Assembly (NCBI GenBank): GCA_013365325.1
Contig: JABVXV010000012.1
Location: 310,001 to 374,000 of the forward strand
Source of the DNA: Dipetalonema caudispina
Taxonomy: Eukaryota; Nematoda; Chromadorea; Rhabditida; Onchocercidae
Reading direction: 5' to 3'
Length of the DNA: 64,000 nt
The stretch's first letter is position 1; each line of letters begins with the position of its first letter. This document shows positions 12,845-24,989 of the stretch, piece after piece. The notes beneath the pieces are model-generated. The model was not told where the DNA came from. It saw only the letters and a list, made by a program, of their open reading frames with translations, and did not search any database. The position numbers were made by a program, and so were the translations under genes.

Positions 12845-12918
12845 AAATGAAAAGAAGCTACTTGGAATAGCAGCTGCCACAAGTGGCAGCTGCTATTCCA
12901 AGTAGCTTCATTTCATTT
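12845..12918. repeat. Near-perfect palindrome: 36-nt arms, 2-nt spacer
   Basis: Arms 12854-12880 and 12883-12909 are exact reverse complements over 27 bases, separated only by AA. After one mismatch (12853/12910) pairing continues for eight more bases. The core contains GGCAGCTGC-type sequence, much more GC-rich than its surroundings. No ORF, target-site duplication or transposase was seen beside it. Confidence 0.95.
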
Positions 12919-15900
12919 CACAATCGTTTGCCTTTGATGTTGTGAGATTTTTCAGGTTGAAATGGTATGCAAGAAGATTGAAATTCCCTATAACTGTTTC
13001 ATTCATTGTTTAATGAAGTAGTAACAATAGTAAGTTGAATGTCTTCAACAAACGATAACAAACGATAAGGTTGTTTCGTCGGATTTCATTTCTTGAAGCT
13101 AATTGGAAATTACTGGCCTTGAAAGGAACGATGTCGAAATTTAAACTAACTAAAATTTATTTATAACCCTATTAAATTTGACTGATAGTTTTGCACTCAA
13201 GAATTAGTCTTAAGAATCATTTTGTGATAATCAGGACAGTTAAACATCCTGGGATTTTAAACTTACCTTTGTTGCAGTATTCAGATCAAGCAAATGATCA
13301 GTATTATAGTCGATTTTAAGAATCAGCTAAAAACCATGGTAAAAATCCTTAAACAATTCAAAACACAACAAGCACACTGAAATTTGCTATTAACAATCGA
13401 AGAAGTTTATTGTGGCAATTTAAAACCCATCTAGAGTTCACTGACTACGCCATCGTATGGCATCAAATCAGTCAGTTTAATTACTTAACGATGCTATTTC
13501 CTCGACTTATAACTAATTTCCTCTCTCTAATTTTTTCCACTAAATTTGAAATAATCCGTTTGATCTGCTAGTGACCAACCTGATTTTGAGTGTGCTAAGC
13601 TTTTCCTCAGTTTATCTCTCTTTCTCTATCTGCATATATTATATAAAATTATTTGAAGTGTTGAAAAGCTTTGTTGTCGAAAAGCATATATTAAATTTCA
13701 CTTTAACAAAACACCCAAAACGTTTGCAGAGCAGTTGTCGAAAGAACAAAAGAAATCTTACGAATTGCAATAAAATTTATTGGGTAAAATTTTGCTGCTC
13801 AATATTTCCTATCAAAAAATTAGCTTAGTACTATCTTGCAGAATTTACAATGACTTACCAGAAAATAAGAGCTGGTTGTAAACGACGGAAATAAATACGT
13901 AAACGCTGAATTTTCTGTTACGAAAACCAAGAAAATATGTGCCAATTAATGTGGAAACAGAAGTATTGTTCATATTTTATCAATAATTTCTTAACAGACC
14001 AAGAGCTAGGATCGTTGATCCACTAGATCAACCGGAATGGAAAATTTTTTATGTTATATTACTTTTAGGAAAATTTTCAAACGATGCTCGATTTTTTTTT
14101 GGAATAAATGCTATTGTCAGATTTTCAAATTATTGTATCCACAAGATGCATTCAACCCATAGGGTTGAAACTGGTTTCCATCAAGAAAGTAAAACACTAA
14201 ACAAAAAATTGTGTTTAGAAAAATTTATTCCAATAATTTCATGGTTTAATTTATAGTTTATCTACAAAAAAAAAAAAAAAAAAAAGAAAGAAAAAAAAAC
14301 TTGTTTGAATTTTCGTTCTCAACTGAATAGAGTTATATGCATTTCGGGCTTTCGAGATGAATGTTTACAAGCTTTCAATGCTTAACATTTACTGATATAT
14401 GAATTTCCAATGTAACGTTTACTATTTTTTGAACTTTATGATAGGGTAGGTGAAATGAATTAGTTTTGCTAAGAGAAATATTTTAAAATTAAAACACAAA
14501 CAAATCATGCATTGCTAAACTGATGATTTCACTATAATATTCCTTTTCTTGCTGACGTGTACTGTATCTAATCTTTTCGTTATGATGTACAGTTGAATAT
14601 TTTATAAGCTTGTTAAGAAAAGTTAATTTCCTTTCATCTACAGTAATCTTTAGTTTGTGACTTTGGTATGAATTAAAGCAGCATAACAAATGTTCGTTTT
14701 AACGTACCTGCTACAAATTTTCAAAATCCATGCAAAATTAATGGGTTCAATTCGAAAACATATTGTGTTAAAATCTGACAAATACTAAAAGTAATTTTCT
14801 AACTGTATTAATTCTTTATTATCAACTTTGTATAATTAACGGTGTCGAAAAAACCTTTCAACATATCGGAAAATTTGATGTGTCGAATGCAAAATATATG
14901 AAACATTTGGCATAAACATAATTTGAAACCTATGCGGTAAGCACGAGAATGCCTACTAACCAGTTACTTATAAATGTTGTAAAATTTAGAAGTACGAAAA
15001 AACTTACACAGAATTAGACCTCATCGAATAAATCAGAAGTTGGATACAATAAAAGATACGCAATATGTTTTCTCACATATATTTTTAAACAGCAATTTTA
15101 TGCAAGAGAGAACCCACAAAAACTACTGATATAACAATTTTTGTTAAGAAAAACGTATTCTTTCTTGGTTCCGCTTTTATCTTCGGAATTTAGCGTTTAT
15201 AATAAAACAAAATGCTTTTTTTAAAAGAAAAAAAAATTGTGCATTCTTTATTAGAGAGTTAATACTATCATAATAAAAGTTATGAATGTTAAAAAGATAA
15301 GAAAGAGGACAGTCTATTAGCAGAAAAATTAGTTATGAAGTTTTTATTAGAGACAAGGAGGATTCAACCAAGTTTTGAAATATCGAGCACTTCAAAAATT
15401 TTGGTTCATACACACAACATTTTTTTTGTGGAATTGTATGGAAGAAATAGGAAACAGTAACAGTGTGGGAATGAATTTATATGAAGTTCTTTCTCAACAA
15501 TTTTTAAGATTTTCAAGATTTTTCTCATACATTTTTCTCATACACATACAGTTTTGTATGTAGGAAAGATTACGTTGGTTTGTTTATCTGAAATTTCACT
15601 GTTGTGAGTAATAAAATAATGATGTTCAATGAATCAATGTTTACCAAAGAGTGCTTTGAAATTAAAATTGGAAGGATATATTTGCAAGGATTTCATTTGT
15701 AACAAGCATTTATCGAAAGTTAGCGAACAATAATAATTTGATTTTTTCCTCTATGTCTAAACCTTTGACATGTCGACACATTTGGATCATTGTAACACGA
15801 AAAAATAGAAGAAGCATATCACGATAGTTCTAAATTTAGTCAGTTAAGAAGTAGGATGAGGACCATTAATATTAGCTAAACGAAGAGAAGTGCGGTGTTC

Positions 15901-16944
15901 GGTAAGCACATCAATCATAAGGCAGTAATAGTAAGATCCTTAATAGTGAATAATCTAATAAAACAAAAAGTTTTGATATATACAGTTTGGTTCGTAGAAA
16001 AGTGGAAAAGTATGAGGAAATGCCGAGAAGAAATGATAAATTTATTTTTTAAAAAATAAACTTTTTTAAAAAGTTGTCACATCTTCTTGGCAATAAATAA
16101 AACGATATGTGAAAAGAACGAAATAGAAATAATGGGTTTGCAACTTTTTGAATGGATCGATGACATCTGATTAAGACGCTAACGACTGATTAGTTTTACC
16201 ATGGCAGCGAAAATTCTCAGCTAAAAGCTTCCGTTACTTCACGTAAAAATAAGCACTAAAGGGAAATCCTATGCTCAGCACGCGGAAATTCCGGTACAGC
16301 TTACTAAAGAAACAAAAAATGTGTGATATTAGGAATGACAAAAAAAAAAACCCAGAATGAGACTGAGGGTTGCAAGTACCGAGGGCAACGAAGCAGAAGC
16401 CGATCTGATTCGAACTACTAGCAATGAAATTATTTCTGACATCTGTTGTGATTGCGAGCAATTAATCTGAACGGCGTAATAAGATGATAAGAATAAACAA
16501 AACACAACACCTGTTTAATCTAATGAAAGAAGAACTTCCGAAAATTTTAATCCAATTGTACTAATAATGATATCCTTTGATAAAAATTTACAAACCATCT
16601 GTAAATTAGTCCTAGAAAGTAACTGCATTTATGTATCAGATGTTCAATACACAAGCAGTGTAGAAGTGAGCTCAACAATCGTCCATCATTTCGGATCAAT
16701 GTTAGAATGCTGCACAAGTTTGTGATAAAAGAACTACTTAGCAATACCACTGCACTGTTTGCTATACGAGTGCATGCTAAAAAAACGTGTTAATGCATAT
16801 TGTCGAAGCATTTTGAAGCTATTGGAAACTTTTTGCACCTAAACCTTTTCAAACACTTTGCGCTGTACGCATCAGATTCTGCCGTAACTATTCTTTTACA
16901 TTTGTACTTGACGGTTAAAGTTTTGTTGCCATCTTTTTAGTTTA

Positions 16945-16966
16945 AATTGTTTAATATTAAACAATT
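16945..16966. repeat. 22-bp perfect palindrome, AT-rich
   Basis: The palindrome begins AATTGTTTAA and ends TTAAACAATT around a central TATA-like core. In 70% AT sequence, palindromes of this length are uncommon but can arise by chance. No function is evident. Confidence 0.8.
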
Positions 16967-17183
16967 CAAATTTAATCATCTTATTACACCTTAACATTTA
17001 AAGTAGTGCTTATTACAAATTATCGCTTAATCTCATCTAAAGAGAATAATTTGCATAATATTTCTGACGACCAAAAAATCTATTTAAGGACCAAAATATT
17101 GTTATTGTGAGTATTAATCACTACAATAATTCGGTGAGTGGTGCTTCTTCGATCTGGTTTTCATCTTTGGGAATGGAATGGTT

Positions 17184-17241
17184 CTTGGAGATTGATCTGG
17201 TGTGGTATGGATCTTGGGGATTGATCTGATGTGGTTTTCAG
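17184..17241. repeat. 29-bp imperfect tandem duplication
   Basis: Units 17184-17212 and 17213-17241 both start CTTGG and contain GATTGATCTG followed by TGTGGT. They differ at a few positions. It lies about 500 bp upstream of the first recognised coiled-coil exon. Confidence 0.75.
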
Positions 17242-17738
17242 GCAGTACTCTCTTTCGTGTTTTATTTTGGAACGGATACTACCTTTATGACTGTTAATTT
17301 GGATGAGCAGTTAATCGTCTTATATTTGATATGTCAACAATACTTCCCGAATAAATGGCGTAAAACAAGAAAAACTTAATTTACAGGGGAATATGAAACA
17401 TAACGCCTTGCAAGAAGAGAACAAAAACTCAGATACTAAAGCCGTTCATGTCAGCTTCTTAAATTGAAGTTCACAACGTTTCTTGACTTCTTGAAAACCA
17501 TTTTATCATAAAAAAGAGTGAAAGAGATTAATGATAACTCCACAATCTTTTCAATAGCATCCTGATTCAACGGATTGAACATTAAAATATGATTATAAGT
17601 CTTGCAATCAAATATATTACATTTGCGTTGTTATCAGATAATATACCTATAAGATCATGTTTCATAATATGAAACATGAGAAATTTTCACAAGTCAGGAT
17701 CATATGATTGGAAAGCATTAAGAAGTACCGAAATACAG

Positions 17739-20044
17739 TACGACATTAAATGCTTTACAATGCCATTGTCAGTTCAAACCAGATAGTTTGAAGGATTACC
17801 TAATTTGTTGTGTTATCAAGTACAATGATTTGGTAGACAGCAGGATAAGCTTCTTTCTGGAGCCACTTCTCACATCGGAAAAATTAGTACTCTAAATAGT
17901 TGCTATGACTTCACTGTCAAAAAACTAATTTTTGTCTAATTAGCTCAAATTTCAAATAATATGATGGCAAAGTTAACAGTTATAACATAAAACTATGTGA
18001 CTACTGACGAGTGACTACTCGTTTAGGAAACAAAATTGACGGACCAGAATCATTTGGAGAAATTAGATGTTTCTTCTCAGGGAAATGATCCTGCAGATTC
18101 GTCATTGTTGGTTTGCGAACAAATGATTGTAAGCAATCTTTGCAGAGTTAGATTAAATAAAATAATAGATCACTTTTGAAATTTCTCATTCATACTGAGG
18201 GAAATAATGATAAAGTTTAAATATTTAGGCTCAACTGAAGAGTATCATTTATAAAAAAACAAAGGTTCTGATCGAATGCCAGAAACTTGCTGAATATGGC
18301 ACTGAATTAATTGATAAGAAAGATAGAATACAAAAAATATTGCGAAAACTGAATAGAAAACAGATGGTATGAGTTTAACTTATTCAGAGTACCTATAACT
18401 AGTGACAATTAAGTGAGGTTGAGAACTTTGATTTCGCCATAAACTACTGTATTCCTTTGTACCTCATGTAATTGTACTTTCTATATTCTTGCACACCTTT
18501 TTTTTTTCAGCGTAAGTGCAGCAAGTTAGAGATGGTGAACAGTAAGAAGCATGAACTCGAACAAAGAAAGATCAATCTTTTAACAGAGCGGATCAAGCGT
18601 TGCGGTGAAAGAATCAATAAATTGCAAGTGAGATGCGAGAAAGATTATCCGATGGAAAAAATCGAATCTATTTTTAAGAACGTTCGTGCGATGCAAGATG
18701 CCGAAGCGACAATGGATGTTCCTTCTCAAACAGTACGAATGTTTTCCATAACCGATTCCAATTCTACAATTTTTATGCGAAGATTTACAAAATCACAGTT
18801 GAGATCAATTCAGTTTGTTTGCATGCCTTGCTATAGTTTCATCTCACCTCACAGACTGTAATTCGAGTCGAATAAAGGTCTCCATAGATCCATAAATATA
18901 ATTGTCGTACTTCATTATATTCACAATCGGCGAATCTATAGATATTCGTATCGGATTTTGCAAATCAGAAATTAATTCCTGACTTATCTGTTACCTGTAT
19001 TATTGGTGTTTCTAAAAATTATAAAATTGGTATTAATTTATAGGCCGTAAACAATGGACCCTCGTGCCTTGAAAACCTAAAGGAACAACAGCCAAGTTTC
19101 AGACAACTGGAAGTTTCATTGAAGGAAGCACAATACCGTCAAAGCAAAACAATCTTCCTTCATCGATCTATTGCACATATCAATCTGCTTTATTACCATC
19201 AAGTAATTTTATTTCCTTACTAACATCATTGGAGAGGAGGAATTACTTACGGAAGACAACAAGGAAAAGAAAGGCAATCGGAAAGTATTACATTATTATG
19301 GGGACATTACAAAAGTTATTTTATAATTTCAGGCACAAGAACTTCTGCTTATTAGCAAAAAATTATTGGAAGATTGTCTTCGAGGTAAGGAGATGGTACA
19401 TGAGATACATATGCAAGAAACAAACAATATGGATACCGAAGGCTATCAGGTTTGAAGACATAGTACCATTATGAGAATAACAAAAGCTCGAAAGAATGAG
19501 TGTTGAGTGAAGTAATTATCATCATATGTTGCTCAGAAATTAGGATCCTATTGTATTCGACTGAAAATACAAGATGAAATTGCTATCTGTGCATGCTTTA
19601 TTACTGCACACTCTTCAGTGTGCTCAACCGAATTTTTTATCCATTCATTGAAATATCCGTCGTATCACTCCAGCATAATTTTATATTAAGCATATTTCGT
19701 ATGAAATCTCTAAAAGTTCAACTACAAAATAGACTAGGGCCATTATATTTCTAATCAGCTTAAATCTTTTAAAATAACACCGAAACATAGTTAGGCATTG
19801 TTTAGTCCTCACCATTTTCCCCGTCTAATAAATAAATACCTGAAACTCCTGAGGAATTAGTTCTATCATTGTTGGTTTATATTTTAATTTTATTCAATTA
19901 TTTAGTTATTTTACATTTGGCTACTTTTTTATTTTTAAAATATATTTGCAGGATATAAAGGAAGACGATGAAGAGAATTATGAGAGCACGGAATGGGATA
20001 TTGAATGGAAAGAGTTTACGGGGGAAACCGATGAGATGAAATAG
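17739..20044 (+). CDS. Coiled-coil protein, possibly an Atg14/UVRAG-type subunit (5' end unresolved)
   Basis: Seven exons join in phase: 17739-17832, 18027-18128, 18229-18366, 18511-18732, 19044-19202, 19333-19449 and 19952-20044 (TAG), at least 307 residues. All have clear GT donors and AG acceptors. The first exon has no ATG and begins with a partial codon, so a start exon lies upstream. It is cysteine-bearing (LQCHCQF, LICCVIKY). The middle (second to fourth exons) is rich in K, E, R, L and Q, with heptad character typical of coiled coil. DYPMEKIESIF closes that region. Exon five is amphipathic with Arg, His, Tyr and Gln. The tail is acidic (DIKEDDEENYESTEWDIEW). The order N-terminal cysteines, coiled coil, short domain and acidic Trp-containing tail resembles Atg14 or UVRAG subunits of the VPS34 complex. 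That is a resemblance of layout, not proven homology. Function otherwise unknown. Confidence 0.7.
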
Positions 20045-22263
20045 GTGAAAATTTTTTATATATAATTTCAGAGAGTTTTTTTGGTAACATTGGTAACATT
20101 CAACTCCATCATTTCGAAAGAATTATGGTGTAACAAACCGAGACTAATGGCAGGTAGCTTCTTAAAGATTGGTTAGAAATCTGCTTAGCGCATAACTTCA
20201 CTTTAATAATATATGGGTAGTTTTGATAATTGCAGCAACTCCATTATTTTACTCATTAGCATTTCATAAAATTTACAATTGAATTCTTGATTCTTGTCTT
20301 CATATATGCATGAAATAGCCATGACAACTTTTTTTTTTTTTTTGAAACATATCCTGTAGAGTTTATTCTTCCTTTTTCTTACGACCATTTTTTCTTATTT
20401 TTGTCTTTTGTTTCTCATATCGAGATTAAATAAACAAATTAATAACATTTATTCAGAAATTTGGGAACTGATTTTAGAAGATCTGGTGTAACAAGCATTC
20501 AAATCGATTAATGTGAAGTTATATATCCACTAACCCAATTAGAAGCATCACTTTTTTACGAACTTTATCGGTATTAAATTTTCTCAGTAAGCACTTCATT
20601 GTGTAGTTACAACGATTCATAATGGGATTAGGACATCAACCAAATAAAAATGGACTTTGAAGTTGCTAAAATGAAGTAGTCAACAAATCTGCCTTATTTC
20701 GTTATATTAAATCCTAACAAGACAGTAAGCAAGGATGAAAATAATATTTATTAGGCTTCAAAATTATTCAACTTTATCATAGATGTTGTCATGTACGTAT
20801 AACTTTCTTGGAAATGATTAAAGCTGTGCATTGAGAAATAGATAGAAACTAGAAAAAGATGCTGCTAATTTAAGGATTTTTTATCAGCTTAGAAAAAAAT
20901 TGTCCAGATTTTGCTTACACCAAATGTAAACAAAATGGAGCAAAAGTTCTCAATTATCTTCCTCTCATATTTTCTAACTCTGCTACTTTTATTTTTTGAT
21001 GTCAATAGCTCACAAGACGGAAGCATCTCTCTTAACTGTTTTTGGAAAAGAGGAAGGGAAAAGGTCGGTGGAGGACAGTTACGATTTTCAAAATAATCAG
21101 CACTGCAATTCCCTTTTGCGTGAGCATCAGATAGTTTGTAAAGGATTCACTGAGGCATTAAATTGGCCATTGCGTGAATATGAATTTTTTCTGTGAGCCT
21201 ATTTTTCATCGTGCATCTCATTTTTTATCGTGACACTTTTCAAGGATACTGTAGTACGACGTATGAGATGTGTTGGAATAATAATGCTATTCCCAACATG
21301 CCATCAGCTCCATTCCCGACAGAGCCTTTCATATATTCCAGTTTTCCAACACTTGAAAGATGAATTTCTGCTGCAAGCCTTCATCGAGATCTTACAATGT
21401 TATCAGTAACGGTAGGGAATGAATCAAAAGCTGACAGTTATAGTTGTTTCAAAAAATTTTTTAGAATACACTTCAATTTACAAGAAATACCGGTTAAATT
21501 CATTCGGAAATGATTACCTTCCTTTTTATGAGATTTGTCACTTAACCAATGTCTTCGTTTTGGTTTTATTTCCTCCTATCCTCTTCTCTTCATAAGGAGC
21601 AGGTTTGAGAGAAATATAAAATTTTTAAATTCATTCCAAGAAACTGTTTGTGAAAACTGTAACAATCAAATTTATTTTTGCACAGAAATTTGTTCCATGC
21701 TGATCCTTGCTGGTAGAACATGAAATTTCATTTTGCAACCAAAGTGGGATTTTTCGTTTTCTTTAATCATAGTCTTAAAGGAGAAAACAAATCACAGTTC
21801 TAATTCATTTGAATCTTCTATTTGGAAATGTAGTGAAGTTTTTAAATTAAATCTTATCGTTTCGACTTTCTATGGTGATATCTTTCAGTTGCAATTTCTG
21901 ACTGGTGAATGAATGTTTATCAAGTTCGTATGAAAATTTTGAAAAATTGGAGGAGAATTCTTACTAATCTGGTGAATTTATAAATCCTACAAATTTACTG
22001 TTACAATGCTTTACGCTACGTTATTTAATTTGCGTTATCTTTCAATCAAAATGAAGTCGGTATCAAATTTATAAGTTTAAATAATCCTAATAGTGAAAAT
22101 TTGAAATGATTTAGGTCAAAACTTAATCGAGCATAAAATATTGCTGTTTATTTTGACTAATGTAAAAATAAGAAAATAGTTTCAACAGTTTTCATTCAAG
22201 CTGTTATTCAGACTAATTTGATTGTAAATCCGTCAAAGCAAATAATGGAGTAATAGTAAACGC
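20045..22263. other. Spacer with 3' UTR of the coiled-coil gene and short secretory-looking ORFs
   Basis: An AATAAA at 20428-20433 is one possible polyadenylation signal for the upstream gene, although far from its stop. From 20900 to 21400 several short plus-strand frames have hydrophobic starts and cysteines. One (20935-21096) is listed separately. The rest shows nothing I can support. Confidence 0.4.
20935..21096 (+). CDS. Possible small secreted protein (53 aa ORF)
   Basis: An ATG-initiated ORF opens with a textbook signal-peptide-like run (charged start, then FSIIFLSYFLTLLLLFF), followed by a polar remainder with one Cys and basic residues. An overlapping frame (20996-21196) carries a dibasic GKR and two cysteines. 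A further frame near 21205-21365 is also open with hydrophobic then Cys-containing character. No splice model joining these could be fixed. It may be a spliced secreted peptide gene, or a chance cluster in T-rich DNA. Confidence 0.22.
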   Translation: MEQKFSIIFLSYFLTLLLLFFDVNSSQDGSISLNCFWKRGREKVGGGQLRFSK

Positions 22264-22443
22264 ATGCACACGAATAATCCGCTCATGAACAGTACAATAC
22301 ATAATAACATGAATTGTGTACTGAAGCGTAAATTATACAAACAGGATTATGATGACTGGGATGTAATGGAAGAGAACAGGAAAACCAGACCGGAACATTC
22401 GACCACTAATAAGGATTGCTTTAACCAGCCAGCCACTAATTGA
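22264..22443 (+). CDS. Short hypothetical ORF (59 aa)
   Basis: ATG-to-TGA frame with unusually even composition for this AT-rich sequence: hydrophilic, with KRKLYKQDYDDWD in the middle and an Asn/Thr-rich end. A GT at 22359 after DDWD could be a donor, with an AG at 22487-22488 giving a continuing frame, but that would overlap the minus-strand exon at 22564-22684. No family is recognised. It may be a first exon or chance. Confidence 0.22.
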   Translation: MHTNNPLMNSTIHNNMNCVLKRKLYKQDYDDWDVMEENRKTRPEHSTTNKDCFNQPATN

Positions 22444-22563
22444 CTTCCTTTAAAGTACTACCTCCTTCTTACAGCTCCTTCTTTTAGGGTTGCATTAACA
22501 ACCTTTCTGTCACTCCTTGGCCACCGAACGACAAAAGACAGAAATCAGATGATTTTCACCTAC

Positions 22564-23591
22564 CGTAACCTCCGGCCCGTTTGCAATCATTACATTTCTG
22601 GACTGACGAAGATAATTGATTTCATTTCCTTCTTTTCCAGCTGCGGTACTTCCAAGATAGTGCCAGTAGTATCGCTCTGCTTCTCTGACTTATGTAAAAG
22701 AGAAATACTTGTAAAAACATTCATGAATCGTTGAAATATCGGACTACTAAATAGAAAGTGAACTAATTCCTGTGAAAAATTATCTGATGAATTTGCAATT
22801 AAAATAAACAAAGCAGTAAAGAAGTTTTTTATTGTACTGTAAAGCTTTCAAAAGTGAACGCATACCAACCGGAAGATAGCCAATGAGCATACTAATTAAC
22901 GTATAACTTGAATTTTAAATTAAAATTCAAGAAGATTAAGAAGCATCAGTTATAGATGATCTCCAGTCTTGCGTTGGATACTTAACCACATAATAAAACC
23001 ATGCAAGCTTTGTTGTGTAAAAGATTGCATCTTAATTAGCTAAAGAAAACAGAACGCACAATTTAATTTTTTATTTTTGCAATTGTTTTGATTTTCAAGT
23101 TTGTCGGACCAATTCATGAATTTTTACAAGATTTTGCCAATAATTGATATACTTCAAATTTGAATTAATAAAATGCTAATGAAAAAAAAAAATCCAAAGT
23201 GGATAATTATTGGTGATGATAGACTTGAAAGCTGATTAAGCGAAGCTCATTAAAGTATTGTTGAGGGAAGATATAAAAATATATATGGAAGAAGGCAATT
23301 TGTTGAAGGCTGATGATCGTTTCTGCGTATATCAGCATTGTTCGTGCTTACACGCTTCTGCGATCAAATATAATCCCGAAACGACAATTAATGTCTTACT
23401 CCGTCCATGAATCGTCCTTTTGAATGCGGGAGCAACCCTGTTTTGTTGTGTCCTGTTAGGGTTACCTTTCTACATTCCGAGCTCCAATCAACTATCTACA
23501 AAATCCAGAAAATTGTGGATGCAAGATTTTCCTTTTGTGTCACAGCTCAGCTGTTTAGAGTCAAATACGATAACCGTGGGAAACGGAGTCA
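22564..23591 (-). CDS. Unrecognised minus-strand gene, internal exons
   Basis: Two exons are well defined: 23437-23400 (acceptor AACAG, donor GTAAGA) and 22684-22564 (acceptor AAGTCAG, donor GTAGGT). They join in frame to give 53 residues, including GCSRIQKDDSWTEEAERYYW, then HYLGSTAAGKEGNEINYL and ending GPEVT. A less certain upstream exon is 23591-23500, also in phase, with VIVFDSKQLSC and a second Cys. Its acceptor follows an A-run and is poor. Codon composition and GC content rise over these exons compared with flanking DNA. The antisense plus-strand frame at 22549-22734 is also open, but its codon pattern is less convincing. No downstream exon or stop could be fixed. The product is probably secreted or membrane-associated, family unknown. 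Confidence 0.42.
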
Positions 23592-23701
23592 CTTTTTTTT
23601 AGATAGTAATATTTGATGTGCTCACATTTATTCAACAAATATTTCGTTAAAAAGTGGATATAGATATTATTAAATATATACATGACGTAGAAAAAAAGTA
23701 T

Positions 23702-23722
23702 GTATATATATATATATATATA
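23702..23722. repeat. TA dinucleotide repeat
   Basis: About ten TA units in non-coding sequence. Confidence 0.9.
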
Positions 23723-24572
23723 ACATTAATTCGAAAATCTTTTTGATTCAGATTGAGTAGTTTTCATGCCAAAAATATTTATTCTCACCATTTTTTTTTC
23801 TTTTTAGTAAGAAAACTACTTCAACTTTTTTTCCAAACCGTTTCTTGTGGATTTATTTCATCTTTCTTGAATTTTCATGATATAGGGAAATAAAAAACTT
23901 ATTTATAGTTACAATAAAAAACTGTTGCCATAATAGTTCTTTTTTTATCCTTTTTAATACATGCAAATTTATCACTCTTACAGTAACTGCTTAGTTACAA
24001 TCCAAGTGAAGCTTTTGAACGAATTACTATTCCAAGAAATGTTTATACAGTTTGACCCAACAACTGCTGTAGTGATTGTATCTGAAATGAAAAACTTTGT
24101 TTCGAAAAAAGTGTTGGTAAAGTTGGATTAAACTTTGCTATCCAACATTTTAACATCATATTTTTGTCAACTGTGTAATATACGAAGGAAATAGATATTT
24201 CAGTGTATTATTGCTCATGAGTTCTCATAACTGAGCACCCAAAAATGACGGAGTAAGTGACTTTTTTGTGGATGAACGATCACTTTCCACATGAACGATT
24301 CACGACGACGACCAGCGAAATCTTTTCTGGTCCCAGTGATCAGTATTCTGGATTTTATATGCTGTTGTCTTCACTGTTTGTGTATGTATACATGCGTTGC
24401 TATCTGTGCTGTCAGTTCAACAAATTTTAACTGAAACTCCCGGAGAAAAAAAAAAGAAAAAACTTAACGATGTGGGTTCGGAGGCGGTAGTTCGGTATGT
24501 GATCATATAATGAAGACGTCACTTGTTGTCAAAGTCCTCTAAGTCTCCGCCCGCCCAGCAAAAGAGTGGGTA

Positions 24573-24845
24573 TCAGAAGGAACGGGAGGTTGAGGGAATT
24601 GAAAAAGATTTGCTGTAAATTGAAAAGGGTTTTGGTGGTAACTGTTTGCCTCTCCTGAACAACAGTATTTCTATTGGCGTTATTGTTATTATTGTTATTT
24701 GCATCAACTTTTCATATGCATAGACAGATGATATCCATACATATACAAGGATAATGAGTGAAGGAAGTATCGTGGAATCAAGGTGTACTGTGTATCTCTT
24801 CTTCATACCTATATTTTGAATGTTCAATGGAGTAAAGCCATTCAT
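24573..24845 (-). CDS. Hypothetical ORF with signal-anchor-like N-terminus
   Basis: ATG at 24845, with a second in-frame ATG 13 codons later. A hydrophobic stretch (TILPSLIILVYVWISSVYA) with a plausible signal-peptidase site is followed by a low-complexity ATA/ACA-rich part. It could be a 5' exon of the minus-strand gene at 22564-23591, but no in-phase junction was found. Low support. Confidence 0.18.
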   Translation of the reverse strand: MNGFTPLNIQNIGMKKRYTVHLDSTILPSLIILVYVWISSVYAYEKLMQITIITITPIEILLFRRGKQLPPKPFSIYSKSFSIPSTSRSF

Positions 24846-24989
24846 CACTCAAATTTTATTACTATATTTTAGGGTTGAGCAAATATCATTATGAGCTTTT
24901 TTGTTTTTAGGTTTCTCTAAATAAACAACTTAGCAAGTTTGAAATATTACCACTAATGTACAGATTGGAAAAGTAAGTGAGATAATATG

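Larger units (their letters stand above)
9276..17738. other. Gene-poor AT-rich region
   Basis: About 8.5 kb between the 5' end of the receptor gene (minus) and the first recognised exon of the coiled-coil gene (plus). It must contain both promoters. Open frames here are short, hydrophobic and mutually overlapping, as expected from AT-rich noise. The distinct structures seen are the palindrome at 12845-12918, a 22-bp palindrome at 16945-16966, A/T homopolymer runs (for example 14265-14300) and a 29-bp duplication at 17184-17241. A GC-richer patch at 16200-16460 has short open frames on both strands that could not be turned into a gene. Confidence 0.5.

Noticed and set aside
20935..21196. Resemblance to a Wnt N-terminus (signal peptide, then Cys and Gln spacing)
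   Set aside because: The hydrophobic start and the cysteines are in different frames, and no later Wnt landmarks (RWNC, cysteine-rich C-terminus) were found nearby.
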